Source: Kitasatospora sp044457565 (lineage in GTDB: Bacteria > Actinomycetota > Actinomycetes > Streptomycetales > Streptomycetaceae). From it: DNA of 64,000 nt. Of this stretch, positions 35,015-44,000 are shown piece by piece (position 1 is the stretch's first letter; every line of letters begins with the position of its first letter). Below the pieces are notes generated by a model. That model made no database searches and was not told where the DNA came from. It was given only the letters and a program-made list of their open reading frames with translations. The DNA is taken from the NCBI RefSeq assembly GCF_044457565.1, contig NZ_JBITGZ010000007.1, positions 62,001 through 126,000 of the forward strand, written 5' to 3'. The position numbers were made by a program, and so were the translations under genes.

Positions 35015-36265
35015 TCAGTCCTGCGGTGTCGCCGTGGCGGCCTTGGCGAAGGCGGCCGCGACCACCGGTGCCACCAGGTCGACCTGCCACTGCCGGGCGC
35101 CGAGGCGGCGCAGCGCGGCCGCCACGTTCGGCGCCGAGGCGTCGGCCGGCGGCTCCCAGGACACCCGGCGGACCAGGTCCGGGGTGATCAGGTTCTCGGC
35201 CGGCACGTTGTGCTCCTCGGCCAGCTCACTTACCGCGGCCCGCGCCCCGGACAGCCGGGCGGCCGCCACCGGATCCTTCTCGGCCCAGGCGCGCGGCGGT
35301 GGCGGGCCCTCGTGCGGCGCGGCGGACGGCGGCAGCTGCGCCTCCGGGATCTCCCGGGCGCGCTGCACGGCGGCCAGCCACTGCTCCAACTGCCGGCGGT
35401 GGATCCGCGGGCCGAAGCCCTGGAGGGCCTGCAACGCGGCCAGGCTGGTCGGCACGGCCAGCGCCGCGTTCACGATCGCGATGTCGGACAGCACCCGGCC
35501 CGGCGAGACGTCACGGTCCTGCGCGATCCGGTCCCGGGCCAGCCACAGCTCCCGGACGACGGCCAGCTGGCGGCGCCGGCGGACCTTGTGGAGCTGGGAG
35601 GTCCGGCGCCAGGGGTCGACCCGCGGGGCGGGCTTGGGCGCGGCGGCGATCGCGGCGAACTCCTCCAGCGCCCAGCCCAGCTTGCCCTGGGCGTCCAGCT
35701 CCTGTTCGAGTGCGTTCCGCAGCTCGACCAGCACCTCGACGTCCAGAGCGGCGTAGCGAAGCCACGGCTCGGGCAGCGGGCGGGTGGACCAGTCCACCGC
35801 CGAGTGCTCCTTCGCCAGGGTCAGCCCGAGCACGTTCTCGGTCATCGGGCCCAGACCCACCCGGGCGAACCCGGCGATCCGGCCGGCCAGCTCGGTGTCG
35901 AACAGCCGCTCGGGACGCATCCCGACCTCGGCCAGGCACGGCAGATCCTGGGTGGCCGCGTGCACCACCCATTCCGTGTCGGCCAGGGCCGCGCCCAGCG
36001 CACCGAGGTCGGGGCAGGCGATCGGGTCGATCAGCGCGGTTCCCGCGCCCTCCCGCCGCAACTGGATCAGGTACGCACGCTGCCCGTAGCGGTAGCCGGA
36101 GGCTCGCTCGGCGTCGACGGCGACCGGCCCGCTGCCCGCCGCGAACGCGGCGATGGTGGCGGCGAGCGCCCGCTCGTCCGCCACGACCGGGGGGATTCCC
36201 TCCCGCGGTTCGAGGAGCGGGACCGGGGCTGTCTCTTCTGGGATGGCTGCTACGGCTTCGGTCAC
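35015..36265 (-). CDS. rnd: Ribonuclease D-like 3'-5' exonuclease
   Basis: 416 residues. DEDDy exonuclease signature: Asp51 and Glu53 in VAVDAERASGYRYGQ, Asp107 in HAATQDLPCL, and Tyr171/Asp175 in YAALDVEVL. An HRDC domain follows at about 215-290 and a second HRDC-like C-terminal domain ends the protein. The enzyme trims 3' ends of structured RNAs such as tRNA precursors. GTG 36265 was chosen; TACCCT ends six bases upstream and no clear ribosome-binding site exists, so the mRNA may be leaderless. ATG 36286 is an upstream alternative. Matches the RNase D gene beside hemE in streptomycetes. Confidence 0.93.
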   Translation of the reverse strand: MTEAVAAIPEETAPVPLLEPREGIPPVVADERALAATIAAFAAGSGPVAVDAERASGYRYGQRAYLIQLRREGAGTALIDPIACPDLGALGAALADTEWVVHAATQDLPCLAEVGMRPERLFDTELAGRIAGFARVGLGPMTENVLGLTLAKEHSAVDWSTRPLPEPWLRYAALDVEVLVELRNALEQELDAQGKLGWALEEFAAIAAAPKPAPRVDPWRRTSQLHKVRRRRQLAVVRELWLARDRIAQDRDVSPGRVLSDIAIVNAALAVPTSLAALQALQGFGPRIHRRQLEQWLAAVQRAREIPEAQLPPSAAPHEGPPPPRAWAEKDPVAAARLSGARAAVSELAEEHNVPAENLITPDLVRRVSWEPPADASAPNVAAALRRLGARQWQVDLVAPVVAAAFAKAATATPQD

Positions 36266-36429
36266 CCCCCAAGGGTACGACGGCACCCCAACCCGGGAGT
36301 GTTGTCGGACTGGTCAGACCGGGTCAGCGGATGTGCCACCGGTAACCGGACCCACCCCCACCACCCCCGAACCTCGGCCGACCGGGCCCGAGCCAAGGCG
36401 CCGCGCGAGCCCCCCGCCCCCGCCGGCCC

Positions 36430-36638
36430 CGCCCCGAGCCGAAGGGGCGCGCCGGTGCCGAAAGGGAGGAGCGAGGAAGCGACCGAGGTACGAGGGAGCG
36501 CGGGAGTGACGACCGTCGGCACCGGACAGGAGCGCCCCGGAGGTGAGCGGGCGCCCCAAAGAGAGGAGCGCCCCGGAGGTGAGCGGGCGCCCCAAAGAGA
36601 GGAGCGCCCCGGAGGCGAGCGGGCGCCCCAAACAAGAT
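36430..36638. repeat. Dispersed intergenic repeat, copy B, with three 36-bp tandem units
   Basis: Inverted counterpart of 31154-31277: CGCCCCGAGCCGAAGGGGCG, GCCGGTGCCGAAAGGGAGGA and CGACCGTCGGCACCGGAC appear in reverse order and strand. Its outer part is expanded into three 36-bp tandem units starting at 36528, 36564 and 36600, each beginning AGGAGCGCCCCGGAGG and containing an internal GCGCCC/GGGCGC dyad. The third unit reads GGCGAGC, like copy A, where the others read GGTGAGC. Confidence 0.85.
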
Positions 36639-36676
36639 GAGGCGGCCCGGAGGAAACGTTCCTCCGGGCCGCCTCA
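36638..36676 (-). terminator. Terminator of the LuxR regulator gene
   Basis: Perfect 18-bp stem (36638-36655 / 36659-36676) with a 3-nt loop, 17 bp past the stop at 36694. It directly abuts the tandem repeat. Confidence 0.9.
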
Positions 36677-36693
36677 GCGGTATCGAGGGCTGT

Positions 36694-37410
36694 TCAGTGA
36701 ATGATTCCGGTGCGCAGTGCGACCGCGACCATGCCCGCGCGGTCTCCGGTGCCCAGCTTGCGGGCGATCCGGGCGAGGTGGCTCTTCACGGTGAGTGCGG
36801 ACAGGCCCATGGCCACGCCGATCGCCTTGTTGGACTGGCCCTCGGCGACCAGCCGGAGCACCTCGACCTCGCGGCCGGAGAGCTCCCGGTAGGCGGACTG
36901 CTGGACTCCCGGGGCCCCGGGCGCACCTGGGGCCCCGGGAGCCCCAGCGGTGCCGGGCATACCGGGCATGCCGGGGCGGCGCATCCGGCCGGCCAGGCCA
37001 CCGGCGCCGAGCGGGAGGCCTGGCCGGCCAGGCATGGCGACATTGGTGCGGGTCCCGGTGACCACGTAGCCCTTGACGCCGCCGGCCAGCGCGCTGCGGA
37101 CCGCGCCGATGTCGTCGGCGGCGGAGAGCGCCAGGCCGTTGGGCCAGCCCGCGGCGCGGGTCTCGGCCAGGATGGTCAGCCCGGAGCCGTCCGGGAGGTG
37201 TACGTCGGCGACGCAGATGTCGCGTGGGGTGGAGACCCGTGGGCGGGCCTCCGCGATCGAGGAGACCTCGATGACGTCGCGGACGCCGAGCGCCCACAGG
37301 TGGCGGGTGACGGTGTTTCGGACTCGGGGGTCAGCGATGACCACCATGGCGGTGGGCTTCGTCGGGCGGTAGGCGACCACGTTTGCGGGGTGCTCAAGAA
37401 GGACCGACAC
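36694..37410 (-). CDS. LuxR-family response regulator with collagen-like linker
   Basis: 238 residues from GTG 37410 (AGGAGG seven bases upstream). Receiver domain at about 20-120: phosphoacceptor Asp69 in ICVADVHLPDGSG, Ser/Thr in LALSAADD and Lys113 in GVKGYVV. A C-terminal LuxR helix-turn-helix at 176-236 contains LSGREVEVLRLVAEGQSNK and GLSALTVKSHLARIARKL. The two are joined by an unusual Gly-X-Pro-rich linker (127-170) with repeated GMP and GAP triplets. No histidine kinase is adjacent, so it may be an orphan regulator. It lies beside DUF3000 and hemE, as in other streptomycetes; targets unknown. Confidence 0.9.
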   Translation of the reverse strand: MSVLLEHPANVVAYRPTKPTAMVVIADPRVRNTVTRHLWALGVRDVIEVSSIAEARPRVSTPRDICVADVHLPDGSGLTILAETRAAGWPNGLALSAADDIGAVRSALAGGVKGYVVTGTRTNVAMPGRPGLPLGAGGLAGRMRRPGMPGMPGTAGAPGAPGAPGAPGVQQSAYRELSGREVEVLRLVAEGQSNKAIGVAMGLSALTVKSHLARIARKLGTGDRAGMVAVALRTGIIH

Positions 37411-37720
37411 CAGGCCTCCTGCGGGGAGTGGCGGACGGAACCCCGATGGGGGCGGTCGGAGTGTTCCGCGTTTGGAAAGGGTCACAGTCTGCTTCGGCAG
37501 TAACCGTGCCCGGCTTTAGCGAATGATCACGATCTAGTGAGTAACAATACGGACAAATCGAGCAGATGACTGACGAGACATGCTCGGGGAATCGCACAGA
37601 ATCGATCAGATGCGACACTGATCGATCAGTTCTGGTCGGTGAATTGACGGAGAGCGGAGGTGAAGTCACACTCCGTCAGCCCTGGGGGTGGTGCCGCCCC
37701 GGCCGGGCCACCGCCACCCT
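37411..37720. promoter_or_regulatory. 310-bp AT-richer region with repeated ATCGATCAG sites
   Basis: Upstream of the LuxR regulator and just beyond the DUF3000 stop. The stretch 37500-37640 is much less GC-rich than the window average. ATCGATCAG occurs at 37601-37609 and 37621-37629, 20 bp apart, and the second lies in the perfect palindrome ACTGATCGATCAGT (37617-37630). This looks like a regulator-binding region for the LuxR gene promoter; the binding protein is unknown. Confidence 0.5.
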
Positions 37721-38383
37721 TCAGTGCGAGCGCGGACGACGGCGCGCGGGCATCGGGACCACTCCACCGAGTGACGGCGCGTCCTGCAACGGCTGCTGGG
37801 CGGGCGCGGCCGGGGGCAGCCCGGCACTGATGCACAGCAGGTCGCCCCAGGCCGCAAGGTGCCGCTCGAAGCGGCCGTCGGCCGGGGTCCAGGAGGCCCG
37901 GATCTCGATCTCGGTGGACGGCGCCCGTTCGGCCAGGCCGCCGAAGAAGTGCGAGGCGCTGATGCTGACCGTGCCGCTGGGCTGGCCGTACCCGGCGCCG
38001 TGCGCCTGGAGGGAGTCCAGCAGCCAGGCCCAGCCGACCTCCGAGACCATCGGATCGCCAGCCATCTCCGGCTCCAGCTCGGCGGTGGTGAGGGTGACCA
38101 CACGGAAGTCGCCGTTCCACGGCTCCTGCCCGGCCGGGTCGTGCAGCAGCACCAGCCGGCCGTCCGCCAGCTCCTCGCCTTCGACCTCCACCGAGGCGCT
38201 CAGGGCGAAGGCGTACGGCGCCAGCCTGCGCGGCGCCGGGGTGGGGGAGAGCAGCACCTCGGGGCGGAGTCTCGCGCCGCTCAGTGCCTCGACCGCGGCG
38301 CGGAACTCACTCGGCGCCGACTCCTTGCTCGTTCCGCCACCCGTTCCGCCACCTTGTGCGGGGTGCCCGCCGACCGCTGCCAT
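37721..38383 (-). CDS. DUF3000 family protein
   Basis: 220 residues. A Gly-rich N-terminus (HPAQGGGTGGGTS) leads into a conserved domain with FRAAVEALSGARLRPEVLL, RRLAPYAFALSA, VLLHDPAGQEPWNGDFRVV and SEVGWAWLLDSL, typical of the actinobacterial DUF3000 family always found near hemE. Cytoplasmic, no membrane segment; function unknown. ATG 38383 is seven bases from TAGTCT and lacks a usual ribosome-binding site, so it may be translated leaderless. It is divergent from hemE with 146 bp between them, so the two promoters may overlap. Confidence 0.85.
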   Translation of the reverse strand: MAAVGGHPAQGGGTGGGTSKESAPSEFRAAVEALSGARLRPEVLLSPTPAPRRLAPYAFALSASVEVEGEELADGRLVLLHDPAGQEPWNGDFRVVTLTTAELEPEMAGDPMVSEVGWAWLLDSLQAHGAGYGQPSGTVSISASHFFGGLAERAPSTEIEIRASWTPADGRFERHLAAWGDLLCISAGLPPAAPAQQPLQDAPSLGGVVPMPARRRPRSH

Positions 38384-38529
38384 GCCTCGAAGACTAGGTC
38401 GAGCGGCGGCGCAATTCCTGCAACTTCTGCTTGAGCGGCGTGCCGAAGGCCCGGTCCGGGCCAGATCTTGGAGGAATCCACCAGCGGGCGAGGGAAGGGC
38501 GGCCCGGGGCGCATGCGAAGATTTGAACC

Positions 38530-39618
38530 GTGAGTGAGACAACGGCAGACAGCACCGGTCAGCAGCCCCCCGCGCGCCGCGGCGCCGCGTACGACTCCGC
38601 GTTCCTGCGCGCCTGCCGGCACGAGCCGGTGCCGCACACCCCCGTGTGGTTCATGCGCCAGGCCGGGCGCTCGCTGCCCGAGTACCTCAAGGTCCGCGAG
38701 GGCATTCCCATGCTGGAGTCCTGCATGCGGCCCGAGCTGGTCAAGGAGATCACCCTCCAGCCGGTGCGCCGGCACAAGGTGGACGCGGCGATCTTCTTCA
38801 GTGACATCGTCGTCCCGCTCAAGGCGATCGGCATCGACGTCGACATCAAGCCGGGCATCGGCCCGGTCATCGCCGACCCGATCCGCACCCCCGAGGACCT
38901 CCAGCGGCTGCGGGACCTGGAGCCGGACGACGTCCCGTACATCACCGAGGCGGTCGGCCTGCTGGTCGAGGAGCTGGGCAGCACGCCGCTGATCGGCTTC
39001 GCCGGCGCGCCGTACACACTGGCCAGCTACCTGGTCGAGGGCGGCCCGTCCAAGAACCACGAGAACACCAAGGCCATGATGTACGGCCAGCCGGAGCTGT
39101 GGGCCCGGCTCGTGGACCGGCTCGCCGACATCACGGCGGCCTTCCTCAAGGTGCAGATCGAGGCCGGTGTCTCGGCCGTCCAGCTGTTCGACTCCTGGGT
39201 CGGCTCGCTGGCGCCGGACGACTACCGCCGCTCGGTGATGCCGGCCAGCACCAAGGTCTTCGACGCCGTCGCCGGCTACGGCGTGCCGCGCATCCACTTC
39301 GGGGTCGGCACCGGTGAGCTGCTCGGGCTGATGGGCCAGGCCGGCGCGGACGTCGTCGGCGTCGACTGGCGGGTGCCGCTGAACGTCGCCGCCGAGCGGG
39401 TCGGCCACGGCAAGGCGCTGCAGGGCAACCTGGACCCGGCCGTCCTCTACGCGCCGACCCACGCCGTCGAGAGCAAGGCCCGCGAGGTGCTGCACGCCGC
39501 GCAGGCGCTCGGCACCAGCGGCCACATCTTCAACCTCGGCCACGGCGTGATGCCGAGCATGGACCCGGACGCGCTCAGCCGGCTGGTGGAGTTCGTCCAC
39601 GAGACCAGCGCCCGCTGA
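38530..39618 (+). CDS. hemE: Uroporphyrinogen decarboxylase
   Basis: 362 residues. It removes four carboxyl groups from uroporphyrinogen III to give coproporphyrinogen III in heme synthesis. Signatures PVWFMRQAGRSLPEY (active-site Arg) and FFSDIVVPLKAIGIDV (catalytic Asp), plus SKNHENTK and GQAGADVVGVDWR, are intact and the length is standard. GTG 38530 has no good ribosome-binding site. The product feeds HemY and HemQ, encoded about 15 kb to the right in this window. Divergent from DUF3000. Confidence 0.96.
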   Translation: MSETTADSTGQQPPARRGAAYDSAFLRACRHEPVPHTPVWFMRQAGRSLPEYLKVREGIPMLESCMRPELVKEITLQPVRRHKVDAAIFFSDIVVPLKAIGIDVDIKPGIGPVIADPIRTPEDLQRLRDLEPDDVPYITEAVGLLVEELGSTPLIGFAGAPYTLASYLVEGGPSKNHENTKAMMYGQPELWARLVDRLADITAAFLKVQIEAGVSAVQLFDSWVGSLAPDDYRRSVMPASTKVFDAVAGYGVPRIHFGVGTGELLGLMGQAGADVVGVDWRVPLNVAAERVGHGKALQGNLDPAVLYAPTHAVESKAREVLHAAQALGTSGHIFNLGHGVMPSMDPDALSRLVEFVHETSAR

Positions 39619-39638
39619 TCTCGCCGACCACGCCGGGC

Positions 39639-39663
39639 GGGCGGCCCGAAGGCCGGGCCGCCC
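39639..39663. terminator. Hairpin between hemE and the DUF4349 gene
   Basis: Perfect 10-bp stem GGGCGGCCCG / CGGGCCGCCC with a 5-nt loop between the convergent genes. Confidence 0.7.
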
Positions 39664-39672
39664 GGTGCGCCG

Positions 39673-40779
39673 TCACTCCTGGGCGTCCGGCTCGGCCTCG
39701 CGTCGCTCGTCCCCGCCCGGCTCCTGCGGGCCGAGCTCCTCGGTGAGGTCGGCGTCGGGGCCGGACCCGGGGCCGGGGACGGCGGGCCGCAGTGCCGCCC
39801 GCCGCCGGGTCAGGAGCCAGAACAGCCCGCCCGCCGGTGCCAGCACCAGCAGGAACGGCATGATCGCCGCGAGCGCGATCAGCAGCCCCCGGACGATGGC
39901 CGTCAGCACGTGCCAGCCGCCGCCGAGCGCCGAGCCGACCGCCGCCCAGAAGCCCTCCTTCTTCTTCCCGGGCTCCGGCGGCGCGGGCGCGGCCTTACTC
40001 CGGACGTCCAGCGTGACGGTGGACAGCGAGGTCCGGGCCGTCAGCTCCTGCTGCTGCTTCAGCAGCGACTCCAGATCCGCCTGCCGCCGGCTCAGCTCGC
40101 CCTCCAGCGAGACGATGTCAGCCAGCGACTTCGCCTGCGCCATCAGCGCCCGTACCCGCTCGACGCTCGCCTGCTGACTCTGGACCCGGCTGGCCACGTC
40201 GACCACCTGCTGGGTCAGGTCGTCGGCCTGGCTGTTGCGCGACAGCACCTCGCCGAGCCCGGCCAGCTGCTCCACCGTCCGCTGGTACGCGGCGGAGGGC
40301 ACCTTCAGGACGATCTGCCCGCTGTTCGGCCCCCGGCCCTGCTCGGCGCCGGCTCCGCCGGCCCCGCCGGGAGCCCCGCCCGTGCCGTTGGCCGACTCCT
40401 TGCTGACGTACCCGCCAGCCGCCTCGGCCAGCGTTCGCGCCTCGGCCAGCGTCTTCGCCACGTCGTCCGAGCGCAGCGTCACCTGGGCGGTGTACGCGAT
40501 CATCCGGGTGTCCGCGGTCGGCACGGCCGAGGGTGCCGGCGGGGGCGGCGCCCCCGTCCCCGGCAGGGCGGGAACCGCGGCCCCGCCCACCGCGGCCTTG
40601 CCGTCGCCCGCGCTCGCCGCCGCTCCGTCGGCCGCCGCGGCCGGCGCGGGCGGTACCTGGGCGACGCCGTCGCTGTTCTTCACCGCGTCTCCCGCGGAGG
40701 CGCCGCACCCCCCGACCAGCACCGCCACCGCGACCGCCCCGGCCGCCAGCACCCCTGCTCCACCTCGTCCTCCCGGCAT
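39673..40779 (-). CDS. DUF4349 lipoprotein
   Basis: 368 residues from ATG 40779 after GGGGAGGG. Signal sequence with lipobox LVGGC (Cys25), an Ala/Pro-rich spacer, then the DUF4349 domain starting RMIAYTAQVTLRSDDVAKTLAEA and containing IVLKVPSAAYQRTVEQLAGLGEVLSR-type segments. A coiled coil at about 190-250 (QQASVERVRALMAQAKSLAD) precedes one C-terminal membrane segment (IALAAIMPFLLVLAPAG) and an acidic cytoplasmic tail. The family is common in bacteria; its role at the envelope is unknown. The combination of a lipid anchor and a membrane helix is usual for it. Confidence 0.88.
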   Translation of the reverse strand: MPGGRGGAGVLAAGAVAVAVLVGGCGASAGDAVKNSDGVAQVPPAPAAAADGAAASAGDGKAAVGGAAVPALPGTGAPPPPAPSAVPTADTRMIAYTAQVTLRSDDVAKTLAEARTLAEAAGGYVSKESANGTGGAPGGAGGAGAEQGRGPNSGQIVLKVPSAAYQRTVEQLAGLGEVLSRNSQADDLTQQVVDVASRVQSQQASVERVRALMAQAKSLADIVSLEGELSRRQADLESLLKQQQELTARTSLSTVTLDVRSKAAPAPPEPGKKKEGFWAAVGSALGGGWHVLTAIVRGLLIALAAIMPFLLVLAPAGGLFWLLTRRRAALRPAVPGPGSGPDADLTEELGPQEPGGDERREAEPDAQE

Positions 40780-40957
40780 GACCGAGCCCTCCCCACGTCC
40801 CTGCTCCGGCGCCCGGGTCCGGGCGCTCAGACCATTCGACGGGCGCGGCGTCCGATCGGACCCATTCGGGAGATCCCGACTCGATCACGGCTGGGCCGCG
40901 GCCCGGACTCGGCCCGTACCCGGTCCGGCCCGAGGGCCTGTGCCCGGGCATGCGAAA

Positions 40958-40986
40958 GGCCTGCGGCGCGTGGCGCGCCGCAGGCC
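40958..40986 (-). terminator. Terminator of the LamG exoprotein gene
   Basis: Perfect 13-bp stem GGCCTGCGGCGCG / CGCGCCGCAGGCC with a 3-nt loop, 22 bp past the stop at 41009. Confidence 0.85.
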
Positions 40987-41008
40987 CTTCACCGTTCCGC
41001 GAAGGCGG

Positions 41009-44000
41009 CTACGGGTTGACCGGCAGGACGGGGGTGTTCAGGGTCGGGATGCTCCAGCGCTGCGCGGCGCTGCCGTTGCACGTGAAGAGCTGGAGCACGG
41101 TGCCCGAGTCGCTGTTGGCCCACGGGACGTCCAGGCACTTGTCGGACTGCGGGTTGTAGAGCGTGCCGTCGGCGCGGGCACGCCACTGCTGGCCGCCCTC
41201 GGCCAGGCAGTTCCACAGGATGATGGCGGTGCCCGAGGCGGTGCCGTTGCCGCTGGCCGCCAGGCACTGGCCGCCGATGGTGAGGGTGCCGTTGGCGTTG
41301 ATGCTCCAGCGCTGGGCGTCGGTGCTGTTGCAGTCCCAGAGCTGGGGGTGCATGCCGTTGCCGGTGTTGCCGTTCGGCGTGTCCATGCAGCGCCCGACGT
41401 GGGCCGAGTAGCGGATCGGGCCGTTGCTGGTGGTCGCCGCGACGGCGGTGTTGTAGACGGCGAGGTTGCTGACCCGGCCGCTCAGGTAGTTGCTCGGGGT
41501 GTTGTTGTTCCGGTACCGGCCGAGGACCAGGGTGCCGCCCGCGGTGGGGCCGGCCGAGGCGGCGTGCTGCCCGGTGCCGGCCAGGGAGCCGTTGACGTAC
41601 AGGTTCATCTGGCCGGTGTCCGCGTTGTAGCTGGCGGTCAGCTGGGTCCAGGTGTTGAGCTGGTACGCCGCGGCGGGGCCGGTCGCACCGGAGTAGTCGT
41701 ACGGCCAGTCGTTGTCGGCGTCGCCCCGGGCGATGGCGAACTTCCAGGTGCCGTGGTCGGCGTAGATCATGAACGAGCTGCCGTTCACGGTCTCCTGGCT
41801 GACCACCATGCCCGCGTCGTCCTTGGCCAGGTAGGCCCAGGTGCTGACGGTGAAGCTCTTACGGGTGTCGACCACGCCCTTGGTGCTGGTGATGGTGGAC
41901 TTGACGGTGCCGTCGAACACCGCGACCTTGGTCTTGCGGCCGTCGACGGTCTCCTCGTTCCAGGTGACGTTCGAGGCGGTGCCGTTGTACGCGACCGGGT
42001 TGGCCTTGGCGTCGCCGGTGAGCGGCCACTGGACGTACGGGGCCTGGGTGGTGCCGCGGAAGTGGTCGCCCGCGAAGCCGGTGACCTTCGTGCCGGTGAC
42101 GGCCGCCGGCCAGACGTGGAGGTTGCCGGAGGCGTCGGTGGCCCAGAGGTCGGGCACGTCGTCACCGGTGAGGTCGCCGTCCGCGCCGACCGTCGGGAAG
42201 GCCGTCGCGGTGACGCCACCGCCGATCTTGGCGACAGGATTGACGGCTATCCCCCTGACCTCGGTCGAGGTGTCGGGCCGGGTGGCGGTGGTCAGCGCGT
42301 ACTGGAAGATGTCGCCGTTGGTCCGGTTGCGCACCCAGAGAGCGGGTGTCGTGGCGGTGGTGGCGCCGATGGCCAGCGTGTTGCCCGGGACCATCAGGTC
42401 CTTGTCGTCCCAGCCACCGGCCGAGACCAGGGCGGGCGGCGCCAGGGTGTGGTTGGTCTTGACCGGGTAGTACCAGAGGTTGCCCGAGTCGATGGCGAAG
42501 ACACCGGTCGCGTCGGTGACCTGGCGGCTCGGGGTACGGGTGTCCTTGGCCGAGCCGATCGGGGTGATCTGGCGGGCCTGCGCCCAGGATCCGCCGTCGT
42601 GGTGGCCGGCGCAGGAGGTGGCGAAGGCGGTGTCGCAGTCCGGCCGGTCGATCGGCGTCATCGTGCCGCGGGTGAAGCGGCCCGGGTCGGAGAGCGTGTC
42701 GGAGTAGTAGTAGAGCGCGTCGTCGCCGTCGGAGGCGCCGGGGCTGCTCGGGTCCTTGTGGACGAACAGGTCGTCGAGATTGGTGGTGGGGTCGAGCGCG
42801 CCGCGGTGCGTGACCCGGTAGTCCTTCCAGGTGCGGGGGCTGGTCGGGGAGTCGGCGCCGGGCGCCTGGGCGGCGGCAGCGGCCGTACCGGTCGGCGGCA
42901 CGCTGGTGTTGCCCGGGTCGGTGGCGCGGCCGTGGGTGACCAGGTTGCCGGCCTGGTCCGCGACCAGGATGTCGGGGCGGGCGTCGCCGGTGGTGTCGCC
43001 GAACGCGATCGGGCCCTCCGCCCACGGCACGTAGAAGGAGTACGAGACGGTCTGGGAGGAGTTCCCGGCCTCGTCGAAGACCCGGGCGTAGAGGGTGTTG
43101 GTGCCCCAGTGGGGCGGCTTGACCGCGAGGTCGTCGACCACCAGCGGGGTGCCCGAGGTGGGCGTGCACTTCTGCTCGAAGCCCGACATCTGCGGGTCGA
43201 AACTCCAGTGGATGCACGACAGGCCGGAGGAGATCAGGCCGGCGCCCGGGCTCGGGTCGGAGGCGACCACCGGGATGTGGCCGGTGTCGCCCAGGTGCAG
43301 CTTGGTGGTCTGGCCGTTGCCGGACGGCGGGAACTGGGTGGCCGGGTCGGTGAAGGCGCCGAAGGCGAGCACCGGCGGGGTGGCGTCGACCGCGAAGTGG
43401 CAGACGGCGCTGGGCGATCCGCGCAGCAGGCCGTCGTCGCCGGAGGCCTGCCAGCCGTAGTGGTGGCCGTCCTGGAGAGTGCCCATCGGGAGGGTGTAGG
43501 AGGCCTCGCTGCCCCTGCCCACGAAGCCCGACCAGCCGGTGTGCACGGAGTTGCCGCCGGTGGTGTTGTCCCAGACGTTGACCCACTCGGTCAACTGGCC
43601 CTGGTTGGGGCTGTTGACGGTGGATCTGAGCGTGGTGGTGGTGCCGGTGATGTAGCCGTACGCGGAGAGCGGCACGCTGGCGCAGGCGTCGGTGTCGGCG
43701 GTGGTGACCCGGTGCGGGGCCGGGACGGTGTGCGGGTTGCCGGGCACACCGGGCGGGAAGTCGTACTCGCTGCTCAGCGTGGCGTCGTAGGAGTACCGCT
43801 TGAAGCCCATCCGCTGGCCGCTGCCCTCCTGGCCGAGTACGGCGAAGGCAAGCGGCACGTTGGTGTTGCGGATGCCGTCACGCAGGGCATTGGTGATGTT
43901 GAAGTCGATCGGGATGTCGTTGTAGCACTGCGACAGGGTGCCGTTGCCGGGCACGGACTTGCCGTCGAGCCACTCCCGGACCTCGTGGTTGTTCCAGGAG

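Larger units (their letters stand above)
36266..36693. other. 428-bp intergenic region rich in repeats
   Basis: Between the rnd start and the stop of the LuxR regulator, both leftward. It holds the rnd promoter at the left, then the inverted dispersed repeat (36430-36638) and the terminator of the regulator gene (36638-36676). Frames through it are artefacts of the 36-bp periodicity. Confidence 0.7.

Noticed and set aside
36528..36635. CRISPR array
   Set aside because: The 36-bp units are directly adjacent with no spacers, and no cas genes are present. It is a tandem repeat.
34874..36640. Rightward frame with ERPGGERAPQ repeats
   Set aside because: Antisense of rnd followed by the 36-bp intergenic repeat; the peptide repeat is only a consequence of a period divisible by three.
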